Source: Fluctibacter corallii
Lineage (GTDB): Bacteria; Pseudomonadota; Gammaproteobacteria; Enterobacterales; Alteromonadaceae
DNA length: 45,401 bases
Assembly: GCF_025751585.1 (NCBI RefSeq)
Contig: NZ_JAOWKX010000013.1
Coordinates: forward strand, 1-45,401
Direction of reading: 5' to 3'
Shown piece after piece: positions 18,149 through 27,341 of this stretch. The notes beneath the pieces were generated by a model. The model had not been told where the DNA came from and did not search any database. It was given only the letters and a program-made list of their open reading frames with translations. How positions within the stretch are numbered: position 1 is the first letter of the stretch; every line of letters starts with the position of its first letter. Made by a program: the position numbers and the translations under genes.

Positions 18149-19480
18149 CTAAATGCTAGGAATTGTCAGAACCTGACCGATACGAACCACATCTGAACGA
18201 AGATTGTTCGCTTCTTTAATTTGACTGACACGCACATTATAGCGCTGTGCCAACAAAGACAACGACTCACCACTTTGCACACGATGAGTTCTGTTTTTAC
18301 TTTTCATCGACGCCCATAACGTGCCATCTGGTGGAGAATTTTCAAAGTAGCGCTTCACCGCATTAAAAATGCGATCAGCCAGTCGCTGACGAAATGCTGC
18401 CCAATTGAGATTCTTCTCTTCTTTCGGATTCGAAATAAAACCCGTTTCGACCAATATTGATGGAATATCTGGCGACGTTAATACTGCCAAGCTTGCTGCT
18501 TGTGGCGTGCGTTTATGCATCTTTGTAACTTGCTTGAGCTCTGAAATCACTTTTTTACTGACGTCATAACTCGCTGCAATTGAGCGGTCCATCGACATAT
18601 CAAGTAAAGCAAGTGCTAAATATCGCTCATTGGCGGTATCTTTAATGACTTCCGCTGCACCGCCTAATAGCTCTGAATGGCGCTCGGTTCGTTCCATCCA
18701 ACGGCCTAACTCGGTGTTAGCTCGGCCCATAGATAGAACCCATACCGATGCACCGTTTGGTTGGGGTGTTGTGAAGGCATCAGCGTGAATAGATACGAAC
18801 AAATCAGCTCGATGTTTACGTGCAATTTCAGGCCGCTGATTCGGTGACACATAGTAATCACCAGAGCGTGTAAGCACCGCTTTCATCCCTTTTTCAGCAT
18901 TGATCAAATCTGCGAGCTTTTTACTGACACTCAACGTAATATTCTTTTCATAGGTCCCACCTCGACCAATCGAACCGGGGTCTTCACCACCGTGACCAGC
19001 ATCAATGGCAATAATGATATCCCTATTCTCATTGTTACTTTCAACAGATTTTGTTGGGGCAGACGCGCTCTCACTGTGGGCAAGATCAACCACTAACCGA
19101 TTTTTGTAAGGTGGTGTTGGCGGCAAGGCAAAAATTTCTGGCGTGAGCCTGTGCGACAATTCCAATACCACGCGCGTACTGCCTCTGTTTTTCGGCGTGC
19201 TGGTACGAATCTTTTTGATAACATCACTATTTTCATTAAGAGAAGCAATACTGAACTTCTCTTTGGTATTAGCAAGGTCAATTACTAATCGGTGAGGATT
19301 CGTGAGCGTGAAATAACTGTAATCGGGAGACTCGCTAAGATCAAAAACCACTCGAGTATTTGAGGGCGAGGGCCAAATTCGAACGCCTTCAATTGCATTT
19401 TTTGCGAACGCAGTGCCTACTGTCCCAAAGATAAATAGGCTACAAAAAATCAATGTAAGAAAGCGTTTTACTACTCGCAT
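18149..19480 (-). CDS. amiB: N-acetylmuramoyl-L-alanine amidase, AmiB type (AMIN + amidase_3 + LysM)
   Basis: 443 residues. A Sec signal peptide (about 1-26, ending GTAFA) is followed by a periplasmic AMIN domain (about 30-130). The zinc-amidase domain starts at [15 protein letters not shown] and contains [12 protein letters not shown] and the C-terminal [16 protein letters not shown] single LysM module ([20 protein letters not shown]) is at the extreme C-terminus. It cleaves septal peptidoglycan for daughter-cell separation. It starts 5 bp after tsaE and precedes mutL, as in E. coli. Confidence 0.96.
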   Translation of the reverse strand: MRVVKRFLTLIFCSLFIFGTVGTAFAKNAIEGVRIWPSPSNTRVVFDLSESPDYSYFTLTNPHRLVIDLANTKEKFSIASLNENSDVIKKIRTSTPKNRGSTRVVLELSHRLTPEIFALPPTPPYKNRLVVDLAHSESASAPTKSVESNNENRDIIIAIDAGHGGEDPGSIGRGGTYEKNITLSVSKKLADLINAEKGMKAVLTRSGDYYVSPNQRPEIARKHRADLFVSIHADAFTTPQPNGASVWVLSMGRANTELGRWMERTERHSELLGGAAEVIKDTANERYLALALLDMSMDRSIAASYDVSKKVISELKQVTKMHKRTPQAASLAVLTSPDIPSILVETGFISNPKEEKNLNWAAFRQRLADRIFNAVKRYFENSPPDGTLWASMKSKNRTHRVQSGESLSLLAQRYNVRVSQIKEANNLRSDVVRIGQVLTIPSI

Positions 19481-19485
19481 TTTTG

Positions 19486-19941
19486 TTATTTTATCGCGTT
19501 TAAAATTTGGTTTCCATTTTCGCTAAAGGCAGTTAGCGACAGTGTACGACCCTCAGGTTCTATTTCAATACGAATGCCCAAGTCTTGCTCTGCAATACGG
19601 CCGTAGCCTTTTTCTGGCCACTCTATCAAGCATAAGCAATCGTCCTGAAAATAATCTCTTATCCCTATAAATTCAAGTTCTTCAGGGTCCGCTAGGCGAT
19701 ATAAATCGAAGTGAAAAACACGCCAATCTTCAATTTCGTAGGGTTCAACCAAGGTATAAGTTGGGCTTTTCACATTTCCAGTATGCCCCAAGCCTTGAAT
19801 GAATCCACGGCTGAACGTGGTTTTTCCGGCGCCTAAGTCACCCTCAAGAAATATCACTGTGTGCTGCTTACACGCTTTGGCAATAGATGCAGCAAATGCC
19901 TCTAACGCCTCTGAAGAACTAAAAAAAACGGAATCTTGCAT
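19486..19941 (-). CDS. tsaE: TsaE, ATPase of the tRNA t6A synthesis complex
   Basis: 151 residues, the normal size. The Walker A motif in [17 protein letters not shown] is followed by [15 protein letters not shown], and [18 protein letters not shown] contains the conserved DLYR. It assists TsaB/TsaD in making t6A37 of ANN-reading tRNAs. Its start overlaps the nnr stop by one base (TAATG), showing translational coupling, and amiB follows after 5 bp. Confidence 0.97.
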   Translation of the reverse strand: MQDSVFFSSSEALEAFAASIAKACKQHTVIFLEGDLGAGKTTFSRGFIQGLGHTGNVKSPTYTLVEPYEIEDWRVFHFDLYRLADPEELEFIGIRDYFQDDCLCLIEWPEKGYGRIAEQDLGIRIEIEPEGRTLSLTAFSENGNQILNAIK

Positions 19942-21470
19942 TAGGTATTTACGAGTTTAACAAATTCACTAATAAGGTCTGTGGCTAGCATACCACGTTG
20001 CCCCTGGCTTTTGGCAATATTATCCCCAGCCTGCGCATGCAAACAGACGGAATAACAGGCGGCATCATACGGCGGCATACCTTGTGCCAACATTGCCGAC
20101 ACCACCCCTGTCAGTACGTCACCCATTCCTGCCGTGGCCATGCCTGAATTTCCTCCGGCGCACACTGACATCTGACCTTGTTCGTGAATCAAGGTTCCCG
20201 CACCTTTTAAAATACTCGTGACGTGGTACATACGCGTGAGTTCTTCTACCGCTAGATATCGCTGGTCATTCACCTCCTGCACATCTGCATCTAGCAGGCG
20301 TGCAGCCTCTGCGGCATGGGGGGTAATCACGGTTAACGGCGTCACTTTTGCGCCCAACGACTGTTTACGCATTTTAGATAACCAATACAATCCATCTGCA
20401 TCAATCACTAAAGGCTTTGGCGTTCGGCGCACATGATCGAGGGTTTTCATCATGGTTGTTTCTGCCCATTCATCTCGCCCTAAACCGGGCCCTATCGCAA
20501 TACACGTCGCCCATTTTAGTTGTTCTTCCAGTGCGCTCGATGAGACCATAATCTCTGGCCTTCCTAAACTCACTGCCAGCGTGCTGTTTTCGTGGCAAAA
20601 CACCTTAACCATGCCCGCGCCTGAACGCATGGCACTTTCCGCTGTCATGCGTATTGCACCGCTCATTTCCGCATTACCACCTATACATAACAAACGACCG
20701 TAATGGCTTTTGTGGGTGTCTACTTTTCGTTTAGGTAGGGGTTGATAAGATCCGAAATCTATCCATCTGGCTTTTGGCTGACTCTCCTCTAAAAAGGGGG
20801 TAGCAATACCCAAATCATCAAAAATCAACTCACCCGCATAGCCTTTTCCCTGCCCAGTTACCAAGCCAGACTTAATACCCACGAAGGTCACTGTGCATTC
20901 AGCTTGAATCACCGTGCCCAGATTTTGGCCAGTGTCAGCATGCATGCCAGACGGAATGTCCACACTCAAAACGGGCGCGGCCGAAGCATTTATTTTGTCG
21001 ATAACATTGTGATATGGCTCTCGTAATTCACCTGACAACCCAGTTCCCAAAAGCGCGTCAACAATAACGTGCTCATCGCTTTCATCTTGATAATCAGAGC
21101 AAGGATTTACACTTCCTCCTTCTTTTTCATACATCTCACGCGCCGTGAGCGCATCCCCTTTTAAGGGTTGTGAGGGTTCAATACTGTACACTGACACCGT
21201 CAAGCCATCTTGGCGTGCTTGTGTAGCCAATACGTAACCATCGCCACCGTTATTCCCTGTACCCACAAATACCACTATACGTGTCATCTCAGGCCAGCGA
21301 TTTCGTAGCGCCCGGTATGCTGAAGTGCCCGCGCGTTCCATCAAGGTCCACATACTGACACCTGCGCGTTTTGCAGCCACAGATTCTTTGTCACGAACTG
21401 TACCTGCTACATAAATTTTGTGTGATAAACTGCGCTCTGCAAAGTTATGGAGTAACGGCCTTAATGTCAT
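19941..21470 (-). CDS. nnr: Bifunctional NAD(P)HX epimerase/dehydratase Nnr
   Basis: 509 residues that repair hydrated NADH and NADPH. The N-terminal epimerase (YjeF_N) carries [28 protein letters not shown] and [16 protein letters not shown]. The C-terminal ADP-dependent dehydratase carries [44 protein letters not shown] and [20 protein letters not shown]. The ATG at 21468-21470 overlaps the divergent queG ATG at 21464-21466, an unusually tight arrangement. The N-terminus is about 14 residues longer than the domain needs, so a later start is possible. The [10 protein letters not shown] segment contains an AGACACCCA word. Confidence 0.95.
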   Translation of the reverse strand: MTLRPLLHNFAERSLSHKIYVAGTVRDKESVAAKRAGVSMWTLMERAGTSAYRALRNRWPEMTRIVVFVGTGNNGGDGYVLATQARQDGLTVSVYSIEPSQPLKGDALTAREMYEKEGGSVNPCSDYQDESDEHVIVDALLGTGLSGELREPYHNVIDKINASAAPVLSVDIPSGMHADTGQNLGTVIQAECTVTFVGIKSGLVTGQGKGYAGELIFDDLGIATPFLEESQPKARWIDFGSYQPLPKRKVDTHKSHYGRLLCIGGNAEMSGAIRMTAESAMRSGAGMVKVFCHENSTLAVSLGRPEIMVSSSALEEQLKWATCIAIGPGLGRDEWAETTMMKTLDHVRRTPKPLVIDADGLYWLSKMRKQSLGAKVTPLTVITPHAAEAARLLDADVQEVNDQRYLAVEELTRMYHVTSILKGAGTLIHEQGQMSVCAGGNSGMATAGMGDVLTGVVSAMLAQGMPPYDAACYSVCLHAQAGDNIAKSQGQRGMLATDLISEFVKLVNT

Positions 21471-22600
21471 CTTTTTCGCACCAAGAATTGAACAAACTTA
21501 AACAGGATATAAAGGCTTGGGGTAAAGCGCTAGGTTTTCAACAAGTTGGTATTGCTGATATCGATCTTAAACAGCATGAATCTCACCTTCAGGCGTGGTT
21601 AGACAAAGGCTACCACGGAGAGATGAATTTTATGGCAGAACATGGCATGAAGCGCGCTAGGCCAGACGAGCTCCATCCCGGCACATTACGGGTGATAAGC
21701 GTGCGCATGAACTATCTGCCACCTGATGCCAGCTTTGCTAAAAATTTGAGTGACCGAAACATGGCTTACGTAAGCCGTTATGCGTTAGGACGTGATTATC
21801 ACAAACTGATGCGAAACAGGTTAAAAAAATTGGGGCAAAAGATCTTTGACGCATGCGATGCACTAAACTTTCGCCCTTTTGTAGATTCCGCGCCGATATT
21901 AGAGCATGCCATCGCAGAAAAAGCCGGTATCGGCTGGACGGGTAAGCACTCGTTAACGCTCAATAAGGAGGCGGGCTCATGGTTTTTTCTGGGCGAACTG
22001 TTTGTCAATATTCCATTACCTGTAGACGAGCCCATTGAAGAGCACTGTGGTAGTTGCACCGCATGCATAACGATTTGCCCAACGAACGCAATTGTAGAGC
22101 CCTATGTAGTGGATGCAAGGCGTTGTATCTCCTATCTCACCATAGAACAAAAAGGCGCTATTCCAGAAGATTTAAGATCACTAATTGGCAATAGAGTTTA
22201 CGGCTGTGACGATTGTCAGCTCATTTGCCCTTGGAATCGTTACGCCAATATTACCGATGAAGAAGACTTTAAGCCCCGAAAAGATCTCCATGGAAAGTCA
22301 TTAATAGAGCTATTTTTATGGGATGAAGATACGTTTTTGAAAAAAACCGAGGGCTCTGCTATTCGACGTATCGGCTACGACAAATGGCAACGCAACTTAG
22401 CAGTCGGGCTAGGTAATGCGCCCTATGAAGACGCAATTATAGCGGTACTGAAAAAACAGCGTGACAATGCCAGTGATATGGTAAAAGAGCACATTGATTG
22501 GGCTATCGAACAGCAAAATTTGCGTAAGCAAGATGCCTTAGATAGAACCACCAAACGTCTAATCCGCAGCGTCGAAAAAGGCCTTCCCAGAGACGCGTAA
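21464..22600 (+). CDS. queG: Epoxyqueuosine reductase QueG
   Basis: Cobalamin- and Fe-S-dependent enzyme for the last step of queuosine formation in tRNA. 378 residues from ATG 21464. Landmarks are GWGKALGFQQVGIADIDL, YALGRDYHKLMRNRLKKL, FVDSAPILEHAIAEKAGIGW and TGKHSLTLN. The two ferredoxin clusters are CGSCTACITICPTNAI and YGCDDCQLICPWNRYA. The open frame continues upstream to 21371, but that extension lies inside nnr on the other strand and is not family-like. The ATG overlaps the nnr start region divergently. Confidence 0.96.
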   Translation: MSSFSHQELNKLKQDIKAWGKALGFQQVGIADIDLKQHESHLQAWLDKGYHGEMNFMAEHGMKRARPDELHPGTLRVISVRMNYLPPDASFAKNLSDRNMAYVSRYALGRDYHKLMRNRLKKLGQKIFDACDALNFRPFVDSAPILEHAIAEKAGIGWTGKHSLTLNKEAGSWFFLGELFVNIPLPVDEPIEEHCGSCTACITICPTNAIVEPYVVDARRCISYLTIEQKGAIPEDLRSLIGNRVYGCDDCQLICPWNRYANITDEEDFKPRKDLHGKSLIELFLWDEDTFLKKTEGSAIRRIGYDKWQRNLAVGLGNAPYEDAIIAVLKKQRDNASDMVKEHIDWAIEQQNLRKQDALDRTTKRLIRSVEKGLPRDA

Positions 22601-22605
22601 TCTAA

Positions 22606-23217
22606 TCAGTTTTCGGCATGGCTCACAAGAATCTGAAAATATGTTGGGCCATCATCTTTTGATGATGCTCGATGGCTGGTATGCGCATATTGCCACCAAT
22701 CCTGATTGCGTAAGTCATAAACGATGCCTTCCCATTCGTCTTTATTACCATGATATTGACCATTCATCACACAAACCTGAACAGAGCAACTTAAATTGTA
22801 TAGCTCAACTTGCGGGCCATACTCGTGCAATTCAAAAAAGTCGGAAATATACGTTTGGGCTTGCCAGTCGGTCTCTTCATCAGGAAAAGAGAAACTGTAC
22901 AACGCTTTCTCCGCTAACTTCTCTCTTAAACCTTCATTAAGATGCATACCCGTCGAAGTAATATCTGCCTGCGTTGCATCTAACGGGTTTTCTTCCGGCA
23001 CTGCGGATTGCTGCCATTGAGTAGATGGCGCAGCGGGTGACGCTGGAATCTCAGACAAAACTGGCTGCGGTTCATCTCGTTGAACGTCACTGACGTTATA
23101 AGGTGTTTGAGTGGGTGTCTCATCTTTGTCAATGAGACGTTCTTGTTGAGACGTGACACCGATAAAGTAACCGACGATAAGGCCAATCAACGCGCCCAAT
23201 AACACCTTAATTTGCAT
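22606..23217 (-). CDS. Membrane-anchored periplasmic hypothetical protein
   Basis: 203 residues; no family recognised. An N-terminal transmembrane helix (about 4-20, VLLGALIGLIVGYFIG) anchors it. A Pro/Gln/Ser-rich linker (about 30-85) follows. A C-terminal domain of about 110 residues contains ELYNLSCSVQVCVMNGQY, with two cysteines four apart that could form a disulfide, and the Trp-rich LRNQDWWQYAH. The topology suggests a C-in periplasm domain. It follows hemE after 12 bp and is convergent with queG. The linker codons DETPTQTP contain an AGACACCCA word. Confidence 0.7.
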   Translation of the reverse strand: MQIKVLLGALIGLIVGYFIGVTSQQERLIDKDETPTQTPYNVSDVQRDEPQPVLSEIPASPAAPSTQWQQSAVPEENPLDATQADITSTGMHLNEGLREKLAEKALYSFSFPDEETDWQAQTYISDFFELHEYGPQVELYNLSCSVQVCVMNGQYHGNKDEWEGIVYDLRNQDWWQYAHTSHRASSKDDGPTYFQILVSHAEN

Positions 23218-23229
23218 GGTCTGTTTCTC

Positions 23230-24297
23230 TTATGCTTTGTGATAAGGGGCACTTAAACGATGTACCGCATCCACAAATACGCCTGCATGCTCTGGTGGCA
23301 CGTCAAGATGGATACCGTGCCCAAGATTGAAAACGTGGCCTGAACCTTCACCGAAGCCATCTAAAATTATCGCAACTTCTTCTTCAATACGGGCTGGCGG
23401 TGCGTAAAGCATTGATGGGTCCATATTGCCTTGCAACGCCACTTTATCACCAATGCGTGCTTTTGCTTCTGCAATATCAATCGTCCAATCGAGTCCCACT
23501 GCATCACACCCCGTTGCGGCAATAGACTCAAGCCACATGCCACCGTTTTTGGTGAATAGGGTCACAGGCACTTTACGGCCTTCATTTTCACGCGTAAGAC
23601 CATCCACAATTTTATGCATATACTGTAATGAAAATAGCTTGTAATCGCGTGGAGACAGCACACCACCCCATGTATCGAAAATCATTACTGATTGTGCGCC
23701 CGCAGCAATTTGTGCATTCAAATACAGAATCACCGAATCTGCCAGTTTATCCAGTAATGCATGAAGTGCGTTAGGATCAGCAAATGCCATTTTTTTAATT
23801 TTAGTAAATGCTTTACTCGATCCACCTTCAACCATATAGGTTGCCAATGTCCACGGGCTACCAGAAAAACCAATTAACGGTACATCGCCGTTAAGGCCCT
23901 TTCTAATCGTGCGTACAGCATCCATCACATATTTCAGCTCGTCCTCTGGATCTGGTACAGGTAACTTTGCTACGTCAGATGCTGACTCAATCACTTTTTT
24001 AAAACGAGGGCCTTCTCCTGTTTCAAAATACAGGCCTTGTCCCATAGCATCAGGAATAGTAAGGATGTCTGAAAAAAGAATGGCAGCATCTAATGGAAAA
24101 CGACGTAACGGCTGAAGGGTGACTTCACATGCTAATTCAGGGTTTTTGCACAGAGACATAAAGTCACCAGCTTCCGCTCGCGTTGCTTTGTATTCTGGAA
24201 GATAACGGCCTGCTTGGCGCATCATCCATACTGGAGTTACATCAACTGGCTGTTTAAGAAGAGCACGTAAATAACGATCGTTTTTCAATTGCTGCAT
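23230..24297 (-). CDS. hemE: Uroporphyrinogen decarboxylase HemE
   Basis: 355-residue heme-pathway enzyme that converts uroporphyrinogen III to coproporphyrinogen III. Signatures: [15 protein letters not shown] (family signature 1), [67 protein letters not shown] and [17 protein letters not shown]. Gene order with nudC and rsd matches that of enterobacteria and Alteromonadales. The 440-bp upstream gap carries a candidate small RNA on the opposite strand. Confidence 0.97.
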   Translation of the reverse strand: MQQLKNDRYLRALLKQPVDVTPVWMMRQAGRYLPEYKATRAEAGDFMSLCKNPELACEVTLQPLRRFPLDAAILFSDILTIPDAMGQGLYFETGEGPRFKKVIESASDVAKLPVPDPEDELKYVMDAVRTIRKGLNGDVPLIGFSGSPWTLATYMVEGGSSKAFTKIKKMAFADPNALHALLDKLADSVILYLNAQIAAGAQSVMIFDTWGGVLSPRDYKLFSLQYMHKIVDGLTRENEGRKVPVTLFTKNGGMWLESIAATGCDAVGLDWTIDIAEAKARIGDKVALQGNMDPSMLYAPPARIEEEVAIILDGFGEGSGHVFNLGHGIHLDVPPEHAGVFVDAVHRLSAPYHKA

Positions 24298-24516
24298 GAA
24301 ATTCTCAATTTTCGAAAGACAGAATCAGAAAATAGATGGGGCGCGCTATCACCCGTTCAGTGAGGCCGTTACACATATACATGAAAAAGTGTATCTGAAA
24401 ACATTGTCAATTAATGCAATGCGCGTTTTCACCACCATCCAGTGAATTCGGGCAAGTTTATACCAAAACGGCCTTAGATGGTAACGTTAAGAAAAATAAC
24501 AATAGATTCTTTGATC

Positions 24517-24576
24517 TATGCAATATTTTGCATAATTTAACGAGTTTTATGCAAATAAAAGCTTGCACTTTTGCAA
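24517..24576. promoter_or_regulatory. Cluster of TTGCAA/TTGCATA half-sites, possible operator
   Basis: A perfect inverted repeat TATGCAA-TATT-TTGCATA (24517-24534) is followed by TTATGCAAA (about 24547-24555) and TTTTGCAA (about 24569-24576). There are four related half-sites in 60 bp, just upstream of and overlapping the predicted small-RNA promoter. No known regulator is assigned. Confidence 0.4.
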
Positions 24577-24592
24577 TAACCTTTGCTATAAA
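24563..24592 (+). promoter_or_regulatory. Predicted sigma-70 promoter of the small RNA
   Basis: TTGCAC (24563-24568) and TATAAA (24587-24592) separated by 18 bp. The -35 is a partial match and the -10 is good. Transcription would start near 24599. Confidence 0.5.
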
Positions 24593-24598
24593 ACTACT

Positions 24599-24690
24599 GC
24601 GCTAGTGAGATTATAACAATAAAGAAGCTCGATTAACGAGACCTCCACGCTAATGAAATTCAAGCCCTGCCTCGGTAGGGCTTTTTTATT
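24599..24690 (+). ncRNA. Candidate trans-acting small RNA between hemE and nudC
   Basis: About 92 nt from a predicted promoter to a strong terminator, on the strand opposite both neighbouring genes and with no open reading frame. It contains a small stem CTCG-ATTAA-CGAG followed by an ACCTCC segment that could pair with Shine-Dalgarno sequences. It ends in a GC-rich hairpin plus U6, a typical Hfq-binding 3' end. The family is not recognised. No protein gene explains the terminator, since nothing upstream on this strand is coding. Confidence 0.55.
24662..24687 (+). terminator. Rho-independent terminator of the candidate small RNA
   Basis: Stem AAGCCCT (24662-24668) / AGGGCTT (24677-24683) with an 8-nt loop, then T6 (24682-24687). 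The T tract is only on the + strand side. Confidence 0.8.
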
Positions 24691-24737
24691 TCTACAGTGT
24701 GATAACCACACAAACTGCAAATATAATGAATCATCAC

Positions 24738-25544
24738 TTATTCATTATTGAGGGCAGCTGTTATAAGTTTTCCTGCAATAGAAAACTCCGGCGGAACAAC
24801 TGGCAATGTCGCTTTTGAATACCAATTGGCTTCTAGTATTTCATGTCCATCAACCTGAATTTCGCCGCTGTCGTACTCAGCTAAGTAGCCCACCATCAGT
24901 GAATGTGGAAATGGCCAAGGCTGGCTGCCAAAATAGCGCAGATTTTTAACGCGAATACCCACTTCTTCCATCACTTCTCGGTGCACTGCATTTTCAAGGC
25001 TCTCACCACTTTCAACAAAGCCTGCTAGCGTAGAAAACATACCTCGTTCACGCTGACTAGGTCCTTGAGCAAGTAAGATGTGATCACCTTTTTTAATCGC
25101 GACGATAATGCACGGTGAGATACGAGGATAACAACGGTGTTTACAGGTATCGCAATGTGTAGCAAGCTCCCAATCTATTACTCGCATGCGACTACCACAT
25201 TGCCCGCAGTATTTGTGTGTACGTAAGAATAATATTTGCTGCCAAGCTCTGGCGGCCAGCTCAAAATAGCGATCTTTACCCTGCGTTAAAAATGCCCTTA
25301 AACTATGCAGTCTCAAGGCAGAGTCATTTGTGTCTTCGAATCCCATATCCACTGCAAAGCAAGGCGTATGATTAAGCTCTCCAACATGAATCAATTGCTC
25401 GGAGTGACGGTGAATCATTGGTAACTCATGCCAGCTCGCGAGAATTAATGCGGGCATATCACCTCGACTGACTATTTTGTCTTTCGAAAAAATTATCCAG
25501 TAGGCTTCCTGCTCTTTTCGTAGTTGATTAACAGGCCTAATCAT
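24738..25544 (-). CDS. nudC: NAD+ diphosphatase / RNA deNADding enzyme NudC
   Basis: 268 residues. It hydrolyses NAD(H) and removes NAD caps from RNA. A zinc ribbon has Cys113, Cys116, Cys131 and Cys134 (CGQC...CDTC). The Nudix box starts at Gly175 (GFVESGESLENAVHREVMEE) and carries the REVMEEVG core. The NudC-specific SQPWPFP motif is at 207-213, which separates it from other Nudix enzymes. AAAGGA precedes the ATG. It is divergent from rsd. Confidence 0.96.
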   Translation of the reverse strand: MIRPVNQLRKEQEAYWIIFSKDKIVSRGDMPALILASWHELPMIHRHSEQLIHVGELNHTPCFAVDMGFEDTNDSALRLHSLRAFLTQGKDRYFELAARAWQQILFLRTHKYCGQCGSRMRVIDWELATHCDTCKHRCYPRISPCIIVAIKKGDHILLAQGPSQRERGMFSTLAGFVESGESLENAVHREVMEEVGIRVKNLRYFGSQPWPFPHSLMVGYLAEYDSGEIQVDGHEILEANWYSKATLPVVPPEFSIAGKLITAALNNE

Positions 25545-25682
25545 GTTGTGTCCTTTCTAAGCAGTAGAATGCTAACCATAACATGCTCTAACACTATGGT
25601 ATAAAAGGTCTTTATTTATTTTATCATTTTACTGTTATACTTTGATTAAAATATAGCCTCTCATCATAAAGGAGACGGCGAG

Positions 25683-26150
25683 ATGCTCAACCAAATCGAA
25701 ATTAGTCAAGCAAATTGGGGTGGTGAAAGTCATCTGATTGACAGATGGCTCGCTGCACGAAAGCGATTACTCGTTTTGTTTTGTGAGCTTTCAGGCCTCA
25801 CTTCTTCTTCTCAAAAGCAAAAGCCACTCCCATCAGAAGAGCAAACGTTATCCTTCTGCGAAGCGTTAGTAGATTACGTATCAACAGGGCATTTTGAAGT
25901 CTATGATCACATGCTAGATGCGTTAGCAGCAGACGCTCACACACAAAAAAAATGCCAAAATATATTGCCTGAATTGTCACAAAGTACCGACGACGCACTG
26001 GCCTTTAATGATATGTTTACATCAGAGAATCCGAATTGGAAAACCTTCGATACTGCGCTTTCCATGCTAGGGCAAAGTATGGAACAGCGGTTTGGGTTGG
26101 AAGACATACTGATTCAAGCCCTGTATGAATTGTCTGTTGAACAAAGCTAA
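25683..26150 (+). CDS. rsd: Rsd/AlgQ-family anti-sigma-70 regulator
   Basis: 155 residues. The N-terminus, with WGGESHLIDRWLAARKRLLV and FCELSGL, is the Rsd/AlgQ hallmark, and the helical bundle continues with FCEALVDYVSTGHFEVYDHM. The C-terminal MEQRFGLEDILIQAL also fits. Rsd sequesters RpoD in stationary phase and helps redirect polymerase to other sigma factors. A strong AAGGAG lies 7 nt before the ATG. It sits beside nudC as in enterobacteria. Confidence 0.92.
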   Translation: MLNQIEISQANWGGESHLIDRWLAARKRLLVLFCELSGLTSSSQKQKPLPSEEQTLSFCEALVDYVSTGHFEVYDHMLDALAADAHTQKKCQNILPELSQSTDDALAFNDMFTSENPNWKTFDTALSMLGQSMEQRFGLEDILIQALYELSVEQS

Positions 26151-26293
26151 GTGAAGTTTCACGTTTCGATTGAATCGCTGTGATTGATAGATGATTACCC
26201 TTTACACGCCCTGATTCTATCGTTACCCTTTTCAAACTTATCCCTATTTATGTTTATGCTAAACTAGCAATAAAAGAGATCTAAAATTCAAGT

Positions 26294-26725
26294 ATGACAG
26301 TAGCAACACAAGTCGACAAAGCGAAAGCGTTCTGTGAAAAGAAAGGCGCTAGATTCACACACTTACGTGAAAAAGTGTATGAATTGCTATTGCGCCAACA
26401 GGGGTCTGTGGGCGCTTATGAATTGCTCGATAGTTTAAAAGAAACCGAATCGAGCGCAAAGCCTGCTACTGTATACAGAACACTTGATTTTTTGATGGAA
26501 CTTGGCCTGATTCATCGGTTGGAGTCAACCAATGCATTTGTGGCTTGCCATCACTTTGACTGTAATCACCCTGTGCAATTCCTTATTTGCGATAAGTGTG
26601 GAGAGGTCAGAGAAATACAGTCTGCGGGATTAAAAGAAACCCTAGACAATCAAGCAGCAAGTCACGGGTTTAAAGTAACGAAACAAACTATTGAAGCACA
26701 TGGAACCTGCTCTGCGTGTCAGTAG
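26294..26725 (+). CDS. zur: Zinc uptake regulator Zur (Fur family)
   Basis: 143 residues. The winged helix has GARFTHLREKVYELLLRQQG and KPATVYRTLDFLMELGLIHR. The dimer domain has HHFDCNHPVQFLICDKCGEV, with the structural Cys pair CDKC, and the C-terminal pair CSAC. The position of the cysteines and the N-terminal AKAFCEKKG are Zur-like rather than Fur-like. It represses zinc-uptake genes when zinc is sufficient. It is monocistronic, downstream of rsd. Confidence 0.88.
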   Translation: MTVATQVDKAKAFCEKKGARFTHLREKVYELLLRQQGSVGAYELLDSLKETESSAKPATVYRTLDFLMELGLIHRLESTNAFVACHHFDCNHPVQFLICDKCGEVREIQSAGLKETLDNQAASHGFKVTKQTIEAHGTCSACQ

Positions 26726-26876
26726 AAAATAACTGACGAGCAGGTAAATTGAAAATACCGTTTCAATAAGTGAAAGGTTGTATCATTGGAAAGATGCGGA
26801 AAAGCTGACTAGTGTTTTGTAGCACATAAATCTATCGTCGTATCCCATCGCAATGTTGTGAGGATTATTCCAGAAT

Positions 26877-27341
26877 ATGAATGTTGAATTTATCAACCCA
26901 TTTATCTCATCACTGATGAATGTGCTGAAGACCATGGCTCAAACAGAACTTAAGCCAGGCAAACCAAAGCGTAAAACCGACGAGCAAGCGCGTGGCGATG
27001 TATCTGGTTTGATTGGCATGGTTGGGCCGCAGGTTAAGGGCTCATTGTCCATCACCTTCGAAGAACAACTTGCGTTGGAAATCATGGAGCGCATGGTAGG
27101 AGAACGGCCTGCATCATTAGATGCAGAAGTCACCGATATGGTAGGCGAAATCACCAACATGATTTGCGGCGGCGCAAAAAGTGAATTAGCCGACAAAGGC
27201 TACGAATTTGGTATGGCGACGCCAGTGATTGTTACGGGTAAAGGACACACTATCACACACCAGGTTGATGGCCCGAAAGTCATTATGCCATTTGCCAGCG
27301 AATGGGGCTTTGCCTATCTAGAAATATGTTTTGATAGATAA
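26877..27341 (+). CDS. CheX-type chemotaxis phosphatase
   Basis: 154 residues of the CheX/CheC-like family that dephosphorylates CheY-P. The catalytic E-x-x-N signature is in DMVGEITNMICGGAKSEL, and the beginning MNVEFINPFISSLMNVLKTM is typical of CheX. The end MPFASEWGFAYLEICF also fits. Other chemotaxis genes are absent from the window, so it is an orphan here. Its stop overlaps the start of the YjbQ-family gene by one base (TAATG). Confidence 0.88.
   Translation: MNVEFINPFISSLMNVLKTMAQTELKPGKPKRKTDEQARGDVSGLIGMVGPQVKGSLSITFEEQLALEIMERMVGERPASLDAEVTDMVGEITNMICGGAKSELADKGYEFGMATPVIVTGKGHTITHQVDGPKVIMPFASEWGFAYLEICFDR

Noticed and set aside
24414..24605. 63-codon frame upstream of the small RNA
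   Set aside because: It is AT-rich, has no Shine-Dalgarno sequence, and spans the predicted promoter and operator-like sites.
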